This document shows, in pieces, positions 33,376 to 43,005 of a stretch of 64,000 bases of DNA. Position numbers and translations under genes: made by a program. This DNA is from Mesorhizobium sp. AR07 (GTDB taxonomy: Bacteria > Pseudomonadota > Alphaproteobacteria > Rhizobiales > Rhizobiaceae). The number at the start of each line of letters is the position of its first letter. The first letter of the stretch is position 1. The stretch spans positions 62,001 to 126,000 of the forward strand of contig NZ_CP080527.1 of assembly GCF_024746815.1 (NCBI RefSeq), given 5' to 3'. The notes under the pieces are model-generated. The model was given only the letters and a program-made list of their open reading frames with translations, was not told the origin of the DNA and searched no databases.

Positions 33376-33972
33376 AGCGCTCCGGGGAGCGGGTCCACTC
33401 GACCCAGCTTCCGCCATACTTGACCTGCAACCCTTTTTTGTCGTCCTGCAGCACTAGGGTCAGGAAGACAATGGCGGCTGTCGAGATTGCCTCGACACTT
33501 GCACATTTCACGGTATATTTGCTCACCAAGTCCTCGCACGCCAGCCCGCATTATAAGAAAATTGCAACTGTAATACTAAGAGCATGGCTTGTAATTCAGC
33601 ATGTTGAGCCACCCGTTTTCGGGGATGTATTGGCCTCATATTGTTGCAATCCTGTCATGTTTGAGAGAGAGCGAAAAATTTATTGACAAGGGCTCTAGCG
33701 ATGGTTCAGAGCATGTCCCAGTTAGCATTGGGGAGCCACGGAATGCAGCGAGGTAAGGACACCTTCTCGGGGAGGCTAACGTTAGCCCCTGTCAACTCAA
33801 GCGAAACCTCACCCGCCTGATGAGATAACCGCACCGGAGAATGTTTCCGTACGTCCTCCGATGAGCGACCGGTGCGTTTAATTCGTGTTTGTGCGAATGG
33901 TTCATGACGTTGACATGGAAGAATGGATACGAATGGATCAATGTTGCTTAAAATTGTAATTCGGCCTTTCGC
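33376..33972. other. Intergenic leader of the capsule export gene
   Basis: About 600 bp between the IS701 remnant and the Wza/KpsD-like gene, AT-rich at 33540-33690. It contains the palindrome at 33774. No ORF is supported. It probably holds the promoter of the export operon. Confidence 0.4.
33774..33787. promoter_or_regulatory. 14-bp perfect palindrome upstream of the capsule export gene
   Basis: GGCTAACGTTAGCC, flanked by further G/C complementarity (GGGGA left, CCCCT right shifted). It is 186 bp before the export gene start and could be an operator. There is no independent evidence. Confidence 0.3.
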
Positions 33973-35172
33973 ATGATCGCCCGGCGGACTCTTATTTTTG
34001 GACTTTTCTTTGCGACCGGGGGCTGCGCTTCTCTCCCAGCGTCCGGACCAAATGCGTCGACAATAGACCCGAAGGGACGCCGCGCAAACCAAGGCTATCA
34101 AGTTGTCGACCTTGACGCTGACGTGGCTTCGATCCTTGAGCGCCTATCGGGTTCCTCCTTGGCAGACGGGTTTGGCAGCCATCCAGGGGCTCCTTCGCAA
34201 CAACTCGGGATCGGCGACACCCTCTCCGTCACTGTATTCGAGGCAGGCCCAGGTGGCTTGTTCACCGCGCAGACCGACGGACCCTTCGCTACGGGTGGGC
34301 ACCAGACGGTGATCCCTAACCAGACCATTGACCGAGACGGATTGATAACCATTCCTTATGCTGGAACAGTACGAGCTGCCGGTCGTACGCCGAAGGCGGT
34401 TGCCGCCGACATCCAGAAAAAGCTTGGTCCTCGCGCGCTTGAACCGCAAGTTATGGTTTCCGTAGCCAACAATGCAACGGCCACAGCGTCGGTGCTCGGT
34501 GAAGTTACGAGTGGAGGCAAGGTCAATCTTGGTATCCGCGGCGAACGAATTCTCGATGTTATCGCTGCGGCAGGCGGGATTAAGGCTCCGGAGCAAGAAG
34601 TAATTGTCCGTCTGATGCGTGGCCAGCGCACGGCCTCAGTCGCACTCCACACGATAATTTCGCGACCTAGCGAGAATATCTATGTGCAACCCCAAGACAC
34701 TATTCTTGTGATCCGGCAACGCGTCACTTTCACGGCGTTAGGCGCTGTAGTCCGCCAAGGCACGCTGCCGATTCCGTCAAATGATTTCACTTTGTCGGAA
34801 GCCTTGGGAACTGCAGGGGGGCTAAACGACAGTCGCGCAGACCAGTCGGGCGTCTTTCTTTTTCGCTTCGAACGCCCCGAACTCGTTCGGGCGCTCGGCA
34901 ATCGCATCGATCCCTCCGTGATCGGTTGGGATATCATGGGCAAAGCGCGAGGAAACGCGGAGTCGCTGGATTATGTTTTCCCATTAGTCTACCGCATTCG
35001 CTTGTCTGATCCCGCCTCGCTATTGGTCATGAGCCGAGTACGCATTCTGGATCGAGATATCCTGTACGTAGCCAACGCTCCTTCAGTCGAGATCGACAAG
35101 TTCCTCGGCCTTGTCAGCCAAACTTACGGCATCATTCGGGGGCCGATTTCGATCGCTCAGATCGCCGGCTGA
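33973..35172 (+). CDS. Capsule polysaccharide export outer-membrane lipoprotein (Wza/KpsD-like)
   Basis: 399 residues. A lipoprotein signal ends at ATGGC-ASLP. Residues about 70-170 are a Poly_export domain (LGIGDTLSVTVFEAGPGG, then TIDRDGLITIPYAGTVRAAG, TPKAVAADIQKKL). Two SLBB-type domains follow (TASVLGEVTSGGKVNLG with ILDVIAAAGGI; ALGAVVRQGTLPI with LSEALGTAGGLND). Such proteins form the outer-membrane channel for capsule chains driven by a KpsMT-type ABC transporter and a PCP protein. All partners are found elsewhere in the window. The gene is followed 6 bp later by kpsC, so the two form an operon. Confidence 0.9.
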   Translation: MIARRTLIFGLFFATGGCASLPASGPNASTIDPKGRRANQGYQVVDLDADVASILERLSGSSLADGFGSHPGAPSQQLGIGDTLSVTVFEAGPGGLFTAQTDGPFATGGHQTVIPNQTIDRDGLITIPYAGTVRAAGRTPKAVAADIQKKLGPRALEPQVMVSVANNATATASVLGEVTSGGKVNLGIRGERILDVIAAAGGIKAPEQEVIVRLMRGQRTASVALHTIISRPSENIYVQPQDTILVIRQRVTFTALGAVVRQGTLPIPSNDFTLSEALGTAGGLNDSRADQSGVFLFRFERPELVRALGNRIDPSVIGWDIMGKARGNAESLDYVFPLVYRIRLSDPASLLVMSRVRILDRDILYVANAPSVEIDKFLGLVSQTYGIIRGPISIAQIAG

Positions 35173-35178
35173 TATACA

Positions 35179-37311
35179 TTGACGAATACAGCAAACAGCC
35201 ATGGGTCTCCCCGCCGGCCATCGCTGCCCTGGCGGAGTGGCGCGAACATTCTTGCGGGCTCCAGAGCGCTGTCGCGCGACACGCAAATAAGCTTACTGCT
35301 AGACGCCCGCCTCATCCAGAGGGCCGGTGACGCCCGAGGGATTGAAGGTGGCTGTGGCTGGGGTCGAAATCCGCGCAATGAGTCGATAAGCACCCTTTGT
35401 GCGACGCGCGGACTTCCCTTCTTATTCCTCGAGGATCCCTATTTTCGCTCTTGGGGGCTTTCGAAACAGTCCTACGCGACGCCTTCGGTGGGCGTTATGA
35501 TCGATGCTAATCAACCAGCTTATGACTGTAGCGGAGCAGGGTCTGCCGCCGAACGGTTGATGGTCGCACGCATTGCCGACCAAGGAGACCTGCCGAAAAC
35601 GGATTTGCGGGAATTAATAATAGGGGCACGGCTAAGCAAGTATAATCTTCCCTCCAACTACCTTGGACCGATCCGCCAGCAAGGCCGGATTAAGCTAGGG
35701 ATCATTGACCAAGTTAAGCATGACCGTTCTCTCTTGCACGGCGGCGGCAGTGATAATGCTGTGATTGCCATGGCCAAGCACGCGATTAACCGGTCGCTCA
35801 GTGAGGGTGCCGAGCTCGTACTCAGAACCCACCCAGACGTTGCCGCTGGAAGGGGCCATTCAGCGCTCGCCTCCATCTTGCCGCGTATGTGCGCGGCATA
35901 CGGAATACATATCACAACGTCAGATTGCTCCTCCGCGCCCATCTTCTTCGATGAGATTGATGAGGTTTTTACGCTCACCAGCAGTGCGGGCTTCGAGGCC
36001 CTGGTACGGGGCATTCCCGTCACATGCTTCGGTGCGCCATTCTATGCGGGTTTCGGCCTAACAACCGATCTCGCAGGTTCCGCGGACGCTATCGTGGCTC
36101 TGGGGCGACGGGCTTGCCATCCGCCGCATTCCAAGGATGAAATCTTAAGACGGACGGACATAATCGTCTCCGTTGTGCTCGAGGAAATGACCTTGTGGTG
36201 GGACCCCGTGAAGCGCGAGCGCTGCGATGCGCTACAAGGCCTGCATCGACTTGCCTCGTGGGCTGCGGCAGAACGTTTCGACGACAAGCCCATTACCATC
36301 TACGGAACGGGCAGATGGAAACGGGCAGCCGTCCGAGCGATGGCAGCCCATCCTGGGGCTTCTGTGTCGTTCTCTATGCGACTTCGCCCTCGGGCACTCA
36401 ATAGCTGCCGGAATAACCTGATCTGGGGTGCCTTCGGAAAGGACTTAGGTGGCGAGCAAGGTTACATAAGCGTCGAAGACGGCTTCATTCGGTCGGTGGG
36501 TCTTGGAGCCGCCCTCGTGAGTCCCGCGTCGCTCGTCTTTGATCCCATCGGGCTTTACTATGACGCAACGCGGCCCAGCCGTATCGAGACCATCATAGAA
36601 TCAGGCGATGGACTGACGGACACACTCGTGGACCGCGCTGCAAAGCTCCGAGCGCGCATTGTGGGGTCAGCAATCGAGAAATACAATGTCGACGATGGCA
36701 CCCGACCCGTCATGAACGAGTGTGTGCATCTTGTCATTGGTCAAGTCGTCGATGACCAATCTGTGTTGATGGGCGGTGCGCTCGCGCGACCCGGCGATCA
36801 GCTTGTGAAATTGGTCCGAACTTTTTATCCAAAAGCTAAGATCGCATACCGCGCCCACCCTGACGTCGCGGCGGGTCTAAGGAACGGCGATCGTACGAGC
36901 TTACATGCCGATATTCAATCCGCGGGCGGTTCGCTCTCTAGTTGGCTGACAACGACCCAACGGATACACGTAGCGACTTCGCTCGCTGGGTTTGAAGCCT
37001 TGATGCGTGAGGTGCCAGTTTCGACCTATGGAATGCCCTTCTATGCTGGTTGGGGCCTGACTCAAGATTGCCTTTCCTGTCCGAGAAGAACGCGGCGCCC
37101 GACGCTTGACGAAATGGTGGCAGCAGCGCTGATCCTGTATCCTCGCTACCTTAGTATTAAAAGCGGGCTGCGTTGCGAGGTCGAAGACGTCCTAGATGAG
37201 ATCGAAGCGATCCGTGCGGGTGTGCTAGCACCGCCACGACTTAACCAGCTTACAGCTCCATTACTGAAGATCATGGCAGGGCTTGCCAAACGATCCGGTC
37301 TTCGCTTTTGA
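35179..37311 (+). CDS. kpsC: KpsC-type capsule Kdo transferase (two-domain)
   Basis: 710 residues from a TTG start; the ribosome binding site is weak and the exact start is uncertain. Two homologous glycosyltransferase halves are visible. The first half has FLEDPYFRSWGL, IIDQVKHDRSLLHGGG, LVLRTHPDVAAGRGH and SSAGFEALVRGIPVTCFGAP-FYAGFGLT. The second half has VEDGFIRSVGLGA, VIGQVVDDQSVLMGG, AYRAHPDVAAGLRNG and SLAGFEALMREVPVSTYGMP-FYAGWGLT. KpsC proteins add alternating beta-Kdo residues to the lysophosphatidylglycerol anchor of group 2 capsules. KpsS, the initiating partner, is at 59707. Length is close to the family norm (about 675). Confidence 0.9.
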   Translation: MTNTANSHGSPRRPSLPWRSGANILAGSRALSRDTQISLLLDARLIQRAGDARGIEGGCGWGRNPRNESISTLCATRGLPFLFLEDPYFRSWGLSKQSYATPSVGVMIDANQPAYDCSGAGSAAERLMVARIADQGDLPKTDLRELIIGARLSKYNLPSNYLGPIRQQGRIKLGIIDQVKHDRSLLHGGGSDNAVIAMAKHAINRSLSEGAELVLRTHPDVAAGRGHSALASILPRMCAAYGIHITTSDCSSAPIFFDEIDEVFTLTSSAGFEALVRGIPVTCFGAPFYAGFGLTTDLAGSADAIVALGRRACHPPHSKDEILRRTDIIVSVVLEEMTLWWDPVKRERCDALQGLHRLASWAAAERFDDKPITIYGTGRWKRAAVRAMAAHPGASVSFSMRLRPRALNSCRNNLIWGAFGKDLGGEQGYISVEDGFIRSVGLGAALVSPASLVFDPIGLYYDATRPSRIETIIESGDGLTDTLVDRAAKLRARIVGSAIEKYNVDDGTRPVMNECVHLVIGQVVDDQSVLMGGALARPGDQLVKLVRTFYPKAKIAYRAHPDVAAGLRNGDRTSLHADIQSAGGSLSSWLTTTQRIHVATSLAGFEALMREVPVSTYGMPFYAGWGLTQDCLSCPRRTRRPTLDEMVAAALILYPRYLSIKSGLRCEVEDVLDEIEAIRAGVLAPPRLNQLTAPLLKIMAGLAKRSGLRF

Positions 37312-37432
37312 AAGTATTAAAGCGATATTTGTTGAGGTCGAAGCTAACTTAAGTATCGAATATACTGATTCTATTTTATCTCGTCGGCGGATCTTTTCGC
37401 TGGTTTTCCATGGGGAATTGGGGACTGAGAGC

Positions 37433-39256
37433 ATGTGCGGTATCGTTGGAATTGTCGGTCAGTCGCAGGTCGCGCCACTTATCGTGAGTGCACTGAAGCG
37501 GCTCGAATATCGCGGCTATGACTCGGCCGGTGTCGCCACCATCGAGCATGGTCAGCTTGCCCGCCGCCGCGCCGAGGGCAAGCTGAGCAACCTCGAGCGC
37601 CGGCTCAAGGATGAACCGCTCGACGGCACGATCGGCATTGGCCACACACGCTGGGCAACGCATGGCGTGCCCAACGAGACCAATGCGCATCCGCATTTTT
37701 CCGACGGCGTCGCCATCGTCCACAACGGCATCATCGAGAACTTCGCCGAACTGCGCGAGGAGCTGATCCGCGACGGCTATTCTTTCTCGTCGCAGACCGA
37801 CACCGAGGTGGTGGCGCATCTGGTGGCGCGCGAACTGGCCGGGGGGCTGAAGCCGGTAGAGGCCGCGCACCAGGCACTGAAGCGGCTGGAAGGCGCCTTT
37901 GCGCTGGCCATCATGTTCAAGGGCGACGAAGACCTGATCATTGGCGCCCGTAACGGCCCGCCACTGGCCGTAGGCCATGGCGACGGCGAGATGTTCCTGG
38001 GCTCCGACGCCATCGCGCTTGCACCCTTCACCAACTCGATCACCTATCTGGAAGACGGCGACTGGGTGGTGGTGCGCCGCGGCGGCGTTAGTATCTTCGA
38101 TATTGACGGCAAAAAGGTCGTCCGCAAGCGCCAGCAGTCGCTGTCGACCAGCTTCATGGTCGACAAGGGCAACCGCCGGCATTTCATGGAAAAGGAAATC
38201 CATGAACAGCCCGAGGTGATCTCGCACACGCTGGCGCATTATGTGGATTTCGTCTCCGGCGTCTCGAAGCCGCTCGACCTGCCATTCGACTTCGCCAAGA
38301 TCGGCCGGCTGGCAATCTCGGCCTGCGGCACCGCCTATCTGGCCGGCCTGATCGGCAAATACTGGTTTGAGCGCTATGCGCGGCTGCCGGTCGATATCGA
38401 TGTCGCCTCGGAGTTCCGCTATCGCGAAATGCCGCTGTCGGCAAACGATGCCGCTTTCTTCATCTCGCAATCGGGCGAGACCGCCGACACGCTGGCCTCG
38501 CTACGCTACTGCCGCAAGGCGGGCATGAAGATCGGCGCCATCGTCAATGTGCGCGAATCGACCATGGCGCGCGAATCCGATGTGGTGCTACCGACGCTGG
38601 CCGGCCCGGAGATCGGCGTTGCCTCGACCAAGGCATTTACCTGCCAGCTCTCAGTGCTGGCGTCTCTCGCCGTGCGCGCCGGCGTGGCTCGCGGCACGAT
38701 CTCGAAGGAGCAGGAAAAGACCCTGGTTCGCGCGCTTTCGGAAGCGCCGCGCTATGCCAATCAGGTGCTCAAGCTCGAAGAGCAGATCGAGCGGATCGCG
38801 CGCGAACTCTCGCGTTACAAGGACGTGCTCTATCTCGGCCGCGACACCAATTTCCCGCTGGCCATGGAAGGCGCGCTGAAGCTCAAGGAAATCTCCTACA
38901 TCCATGCGGAAGGCTATGCCGCCGGCGAGCTGAAGCACGGGCCGATCGCGCTGATCGACGAGAACATGCCGGTAATCGTCATCGCTCCGCATGACCGCAT
39001 TTTCGAGAAGACCGTGTCCAACATGCAGGAAGTGGCGGCGCGCGGCGGCAAGATCATCCTGATCACCGACAGCAAGGGTGCGGCACTTACAAGCGTCAAG
39101 ACGATGGAGACGATCGTGTTGCCGGACGTGCCGGAAATCATCTCGCCGATCATCTATGCGCTGCCGATCCAGATGCTCGCCTATTTCACTGCCGACTTCA
39201 TGGGCACCGATGTCGACCAGCCGCGCAATCTGGCGAAATCGGTGACGGTGGAATAG
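37433..39256 (+). CDS. glmS: Glutamine-fructose-6-phosphate aminotransferase (isomerizing)
   Basis: 607 residues from MCGIVGIVGQ; Cys2 becomes the N-terminal nucleophile, so the upstream in-frame start at 37283 is wrong. The glutaminase domain shows RLEYRGYDSAGV and HTRWATHG. Two SIS domains follow (CGTAYLAGLIGKYWFER; SQSGETADTLASLRY; EGALKLKEISYIHAEGYAAG; ending DQPRNLAKSVTVE, with the usual C-terminal lysine). It makes glucosamine-6-phosphate. Third codon positions are far richer in G/C than in kpsC before it or the nucleotidyltransferase after it, so it has a different history. Placed inside the capsule locus, it may supply amino sugar for nonulosonic acid synthesis. Confidence 0.95.
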   Translation: MCGIVGIVGQSQVAPLIVSALKRLEYRGYDSAGVATIEHGQLARRRAEGKLSNLERRLKDEPLDGTIGIGHTRWATHGVPNETNAHPHFSDGVAIVHNGIIENFAELREELIRDGYSFSSQTDTEVVAHLVARELAGGLKPVEAAHQALKRLEGAFALAIMFKGDEDLIIGARNGPPLAVGHGDGEMFLGSDAIALAPFTNSITYLEDGDWVVVRRGGVSIFDIDGKKVVRKRQQSLSTSFMVDKGNRRHFMEKEIHEQPEVISHTLAHYVDFVSGVSKPLDLPFDFAKIGRLAISACGTAYLAGLIGKYWFERYARLPVDIDVASEFRYREMPLSANDAAFFISQSGETADTLASLRYCRKAGMKIGAIVNVRESTMARESDVVLPTLAGPEIGVASTKAFTCQLSVLASLAVRAGVARGTISKEQEKTLVRALSEAPRYANQVLKLEEQIERIARELSRYKDVLYLGRDTNFPLAMEGALKLKEISYIHAEGYAAGELKHGPIALIDENMPVIVIAPHDRIFEKTVSNMQEVAARGGKIILITDSKGAALTSVKTMETIVLPDVPEIISPIIYALPIQMLAYFTADFMGTDVDQPRNLAKSVTVE

Positions 39257-40249
39257 CTGCGGCAACACGCCGTCTTTAAAAACTACCGGGCTGCGGTTCA
39301 CTAATGTTGCGCTGCAACCCGCGTCTCCAGTCGGGCTAGCGGATCGCCAAAGGTCGGAAAGGTGTGTCGGCGCAACAAAGGCGCCGTTCTGCCGTTCCAG
39401 CCATGGGCAAGCACTATACCAATTCGACCAAGGGCAGGTTTTCCGCCTCGCTGGCCAGTCCGATGTGGTCGGGGTGAACAATGCTGGGGGCCGTTAAAGC
39501 GTTCCATACGGCCGAAGACCACGCCATGCTCGCCCTGGGCATCGCCTTTTTCAAGGTAAGAGGCACGGGCATGGGCAGCGCGTGGGAGAAAGTCAGCGCG
39601 CGATCTCCTGGCGGATCCATATCGAACAAACCAACGGCCAACTTCTGCGCTGACGAGTCGTGATTTTGTGGGGCCAAGACCGCGTAGTAAGCCTGCCCTT
39701 TCGCATTCTGGCACGTGCCGTCGCATACCCAAGCTTGCCGCGATCCGTATCCTTTGCGAACTGGACAGATCGGGGCAAGCGCAATGCTCCGCCCGACACA
39801 CGCGGTCATCAGCATGCCGTCGCTTCGATAGCTACTTGTTGCCAGAAACGTCCGCCGCTGCGATCGCGTCTTGCCGGCGACCGCCGATGAGTGGCTCGAT
39901 CGATCAGGATAATCGGACCCCACTGAAACCGATTACGGCATTTTGTCGCATGACCATCTCCTCATTTCTCCCGATCCAGACGAATCCGGCTGCCTTCCGG
40001 CCTCCATTCAGAAGACCGCTAGGAGCCCTTTTTCACGGGCAATTTCATGATTGAAACATGAGGTTACTGTTGCTGTTTGGTCGGCAGGGTGCTCGGCAAG
40101 CGCGCGCGGGGGGCATTTGCCGTCTCCAGGACTCTTAATGTCACAGGATTATCGAGCAAGGCCTTCTTACGGCGGAGAACAAACTGCGCCTCGACCATAA
40201 CGAAACCCGTCCTTTGCATGGGGGCAGCGTCTGCATCCCATTTGACCCT
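39257..40249. other. Region without a confidently assigned gene
   Basis: About 990 bp. A minus-strand frame (39414-39923) reads GSRQAWVCDGTCQNAKGQAY, then YAVLAPQNHDSSAQKLAVGL, which looks like a decayed protein gene. Its end shifts frame near 39420. No family was recognised. The rest appears to be debris between glmS and the IS701 remnant. Confidence 0.35.
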
Positions 40250-40755
40250 TCAGAGAATGGCCTGTTGGCGCGACGGCCCGGGGGCAGCCGCAGCCTCGGC
40301 GCGCGTCCAACCGGTCCTGCGATGCTCGTCCCGGAACAGGCCTTCAGGGAATTAGTCCGGCCGAAATCGCCACATGTTCCTGAAGGCAAGCCCCTGATCC
40401 GGGACTTCACCTCGCGTAGTGACGAGGCTCATATCTCCAATGTCATTTCAATCGGTTCAATCATCGCCAATAACCCTCTTTAGTCTTCCGTGGCGGAATG
40501 GGAAAAGGGCAAGAAATCATGAAACGCAACTGTAATACTTCTTCCACTCTCAGTTGTTTTTCCTACCGATAAAAGTAACATCGCGCCGACAATTAGACGG
40601 CATACAAAGTGCACATTCTATTATTCATGACAAGCTTGACTCAGAAAATATGAATTGCCATAAGGCCGGCACAATCGCAAACACAAACACGCGTCTGAAG
40701 ATAAGCCTGAGAATGGATTTGGAGATAACGCTGTAATATTAGATATGCGTAATAA
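40250..40755 (-). mobile_element. IS701-family remnant with upstream AT-rich sequence, right copy
   Basis: Inverted, diverged copy of 32636 to about 33130. On the minus strand it contains ATTGGCGATGATTGAACCGA, the transposase start region with several small changes, then the same order of words down to GAAGGCCTGTTCCGGGACGA. No intact reading frame remains. Confidence 0.6.
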
Positions 40756-40849
40756 GCTCTGAATCATCACGAAAATCTGACGGCATGTATTCTTACATGA
40801 ATCCGAATAAATGAAGTATTGTCTGTGATTAACCTTAACCCGCATGGGA

Positions 40850-40867
40850 GCTGGTCGATTGACCAGC
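40850..40867 (+). promoter_or_regulatory. Short hairpin just upstream of the nonulosonic acid operon
   Basis: GCTGGTC-GATT-GACCAGC, a 7-bp stem with a 4-base loop, ends 7 bases before the first possible start codon of the operon. It could be an operator half or a leader hairpin affecting ribosome access. Confidence 0.35.
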
Positions 40868-40874
40868 AAATGTT

Positions 40875-41984
40875 ATGGGGGAGCTTATGCTTGGTGTTGT
40901 ACGGGCTGATCAGAAGGCTTCGAGCGTAACTGCGTTTTTCGCCGAGACGACTTTCGAGAACATGTTCGTCGTCGACGAAGAGCAATGTCTGCAGGCCGAA
41001 ATCCACCATCATGAGTGGCGCCGTCTGCTCGCGCTAGGCATTGACGACCAAACCTGCATCGAGCTTTTGCTATCTTCTTATGACGAGATAGAGCGCAAGT
41101 GCCGAACGCCTGCGCGCGTGGCGCTTAAAAGCCGCTTCCCACGCATTGAGGCGAAATATGACGAGCCTGGGCATCGTATTGTACACACAGAGATTCGCAT
41201 GCCGAGCCCCACGAGGCTCGACGCGCACGGACTAATAATGGCAGGCGGCTTCGGACGCAGGCTCGGCGATTTGACAAAGACCACACCTAAGCCAATGCTG
41301 GATGTTGGCGGCAAGCCCATCGCCGAGCATTTGCTCGACAATTTGGTAGACAATGGCATCAGCGATATTTTCGTGTCACTCTTCTTCGAAGGGGATGTGG
41401 TAACGAACCATTTTGGCGATGGATCTTCGTTTGGTGCTCGCGTTCGCTATCTCAAGGAAACCACGCCATTTGGTACGGCGGGCTGCCTTTCGCTGCTACC
41501 TCGCGAGATCAAACACCCCCTCCTCGTTGTCAACGGCGATGTCATAACCACTGCGCAGTTCGGCCGCCTTGTCGAGTTCCACAACGCGGCAGGTTATGAC
41601 ATCACCGTTAGCGTCCGTCCCTTTCCTATCCAGATGCAATTTGGCGTCATCGATCAGGTCGACGGGCTTATCTCCCGCATTCGCGAGAAGCCAAAAATCA
41701 TCCACCAGATCAACGTCGCGATCTATGTCTTGTCACCGTCGGTCTTGGAGCATGTCCCCGCGGGTAAAGTCGATATGCCGTCTCTGATCGAAACTCTAAT
41801 TCCACTCGGGTTTCGAGTCGGCGCGTTTCCGTTGATCGAGGACTGGATTGACGTCGGAACGCTGCCAGATCTCGAGCGCGCTCGAATTAAAGTCGAGGCC
41901 GGCCACCACCGTCACGAGCTATCCATTGAGAGCGCCAAGGTCATGGTACTCAAGGAGACTAAGGCTGCTGTACTATGCGGATAG
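40875..41984 (+). CDS. Sugar-1-phosphate nucleotidyltransferase (PtmE-like) with degenerate CBS-type N-terminus
   Basis: 369 residues. An in-frame ATG at 40887 with GGGGGAG close upstream is an alternative start. Residues about 115-345 are a nucleotidyltransferase domain: LIMAGGFGRRLGDLTKTTPKPMLDVG holds the nucleotide-binding loop, VVNGDVITT the metal-binding Asp, and DWIDVGTLPD the C-terminal motif. The first 110 residues (FVVDEEQCLQAEIHHHEWRR) look like an eroded CBS domain; relatives in legionaminic acid clusters carry CBS pairs. In Campylobacter PtmE makes GDP-glucosamine for this pathway. The same role is inferred here from the LegB and LegC genes downstream. The end overlaps legB by 10 bp. 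Confidence 0.75.
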   Translation: MGELMLGVVRADQKASSVTAFFAETTFENMFVVDEEQCLQAEIHHHEWRRLLALGIDDQTCIELLLSSYDEIERKCRTPARVALKSRFPRIEAKYDEPGHRIVHTEIRMPSPTRLDAHGLIMAGGFGRRLGDLTKTTPKPMLDVGGKPIAEHLLDNLVDNGISDIFVSLFFEGDVVTNHFGDGSSFGARVRYLKETTPFGTAGCLSLLPREIKHPLLVVNGDVITTAQFGRLVEFHNAAGYDITVSVRPFPIQMQFGVIDQVDGLISRIREKPKIIHQINVAIYVLSPSVLEHVPAGKVDMPSLIETLIPLGFRVGAFPLIEDWIDVGTLPDLERARIKVEAGHHRHELSIESAKVMVLKETKAAVLCG

Positions 41985-43003
41985 ACGACATTTTAACAAT
42001 TTCAGGCAAAAGAGTTCTGGTGACTGGCGCGGACGGATTCATCGGTTCGCATCTCACCGAGGAGCTTGTTCGCCAAGGCGCAAATGTCCGGGCCCTCACA
42101 ATCTACAATTCACTTGGTACGAAAGGATGGCTCGACCATGCTGCTCGTGACATCCGCGAGGCGATTGATTACCGTCCGGGCGACATCCGCGACCCATTCT
42201 TTGTGAACACGATCACGAAGGACATCGACGTGGTCTTCCACCTCGCCGCGTTGATCGCTATACCCTATTCATATGTAGCTCCACAAGCTTACTTGGAGAC
42301 TAATGTTGGTGGGACTGCCAACGTTGTTGAAGCGGCGCGGTCTAATTCTGTTGAACGTTGTATAGTCACATCGACTAGTGAGGTTTACGGCACCGCACGT
42401 GCCGTCCCAATAACGGAGGACCATCCGCTGCAGGCGCAAAGTCCGTATTCAGCCTCTAAAATTGGGGCAGATATGATAGCGCTATCCTACCACAAGAGCT
42501 TCGACACTCCAGTTTCGGTGGTTCGCCCGTTTAACACATACGGCCCTAGACAATCGGCTCGAGCCGTCTTGCCGACGATTATCACGCAAATTGCTGCTGG
42601 GATCACATCGATCAAGCTCGGGGATACCCGGCCGACGAGGGACTTCAATTATGTAAAGGATACAGTTTCTGGCTTCATAGCACTCGCCAAATCGGCGAAA
42701 TCGATTGGGCATGTGACCAATCTCGCATCAAATTATGAGATCTCGGTCGGTGAAGCGGTGAAACTGATCGCCCACAAGATGGGTGTAGAGATTACGATCG
42801 AGATTGACGCGGCCCGCCTGCGTCCAGAAGCAAGCGAGGTCGAGCGCCTCTGGGGCGACAATGGTCTTGCGCTTACCAGGGCAGGTTGGAGGCCGATCTA
42901 CGGTGGTCTTGACGGCTTTGAGCGCGGTTTGGAAGAAACGATCGCCTGGTTCCGCGATCCCACTAATCTCGCTCTTTACAACCCTGGCCGCTACGAAGTC
43001 TAA
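41975..43003 (+). CDS. legB: NAD-dependent 4,6-dehydratase of the legionaminic acid pathway (LegB-like)
   Basis: 342 residues. An extended short-chain dehydrogenase: the Rossmann motif VLVTGADGFIGSHLTEELV, the acidic end GDIRDPFF, the active-site STSEVYGTA and YSASKIGAD (Y-x3-K), and RPFNTYGPRQSARAVLPTII. This layout is that of LegB and related nucleotide-GlcNAc 4,6-dehydratases, which form the 4-keto-6-deoxy intermediate used by the aminotransferase. The next gene (LegC) begins 3 bp after the stop. Pathway assignment rests on the order nucleotidyltransferase-LegB-LegC-LegF plus LegG/H/I nearby. Confidence 0.85.
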   Translation: MRIDDILTISGKRVLVTGADGFIGSHLTEELVRQGANVRALTIYNSLGTKGWLDHAARDIREAIDYRPGDIRDPFFVNTITKDIDVVFHLAALIAIPYSYVAPQAYLETNVGGTANVVEAARSNSVERCIVTSTSEVYGTARAVPITEDHPLQAQSPYSASKIGADMIALSYHKSFDTPVSVVRPFNTYGPRQSARAVLPTIITQIAAGITSIKLGDTRPTRDFNYVKDTVSGFIALAKSAKSIGHVTNLASNYEISVGEAVKLIAHKMGVEITIEIDAARLRPEASEVERLWGDNGLALTRAGWRPIYGGLDGFERGLEETIAWFRDPTNLALYNPGRYEV

Positions 43004-43005
43004 CG

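Noticed and set aside
37376..39481. Long minus-strand ORFs opposite glmS
   Set aside because: They are antisense shadows created by the high third-position G/C of glmS.
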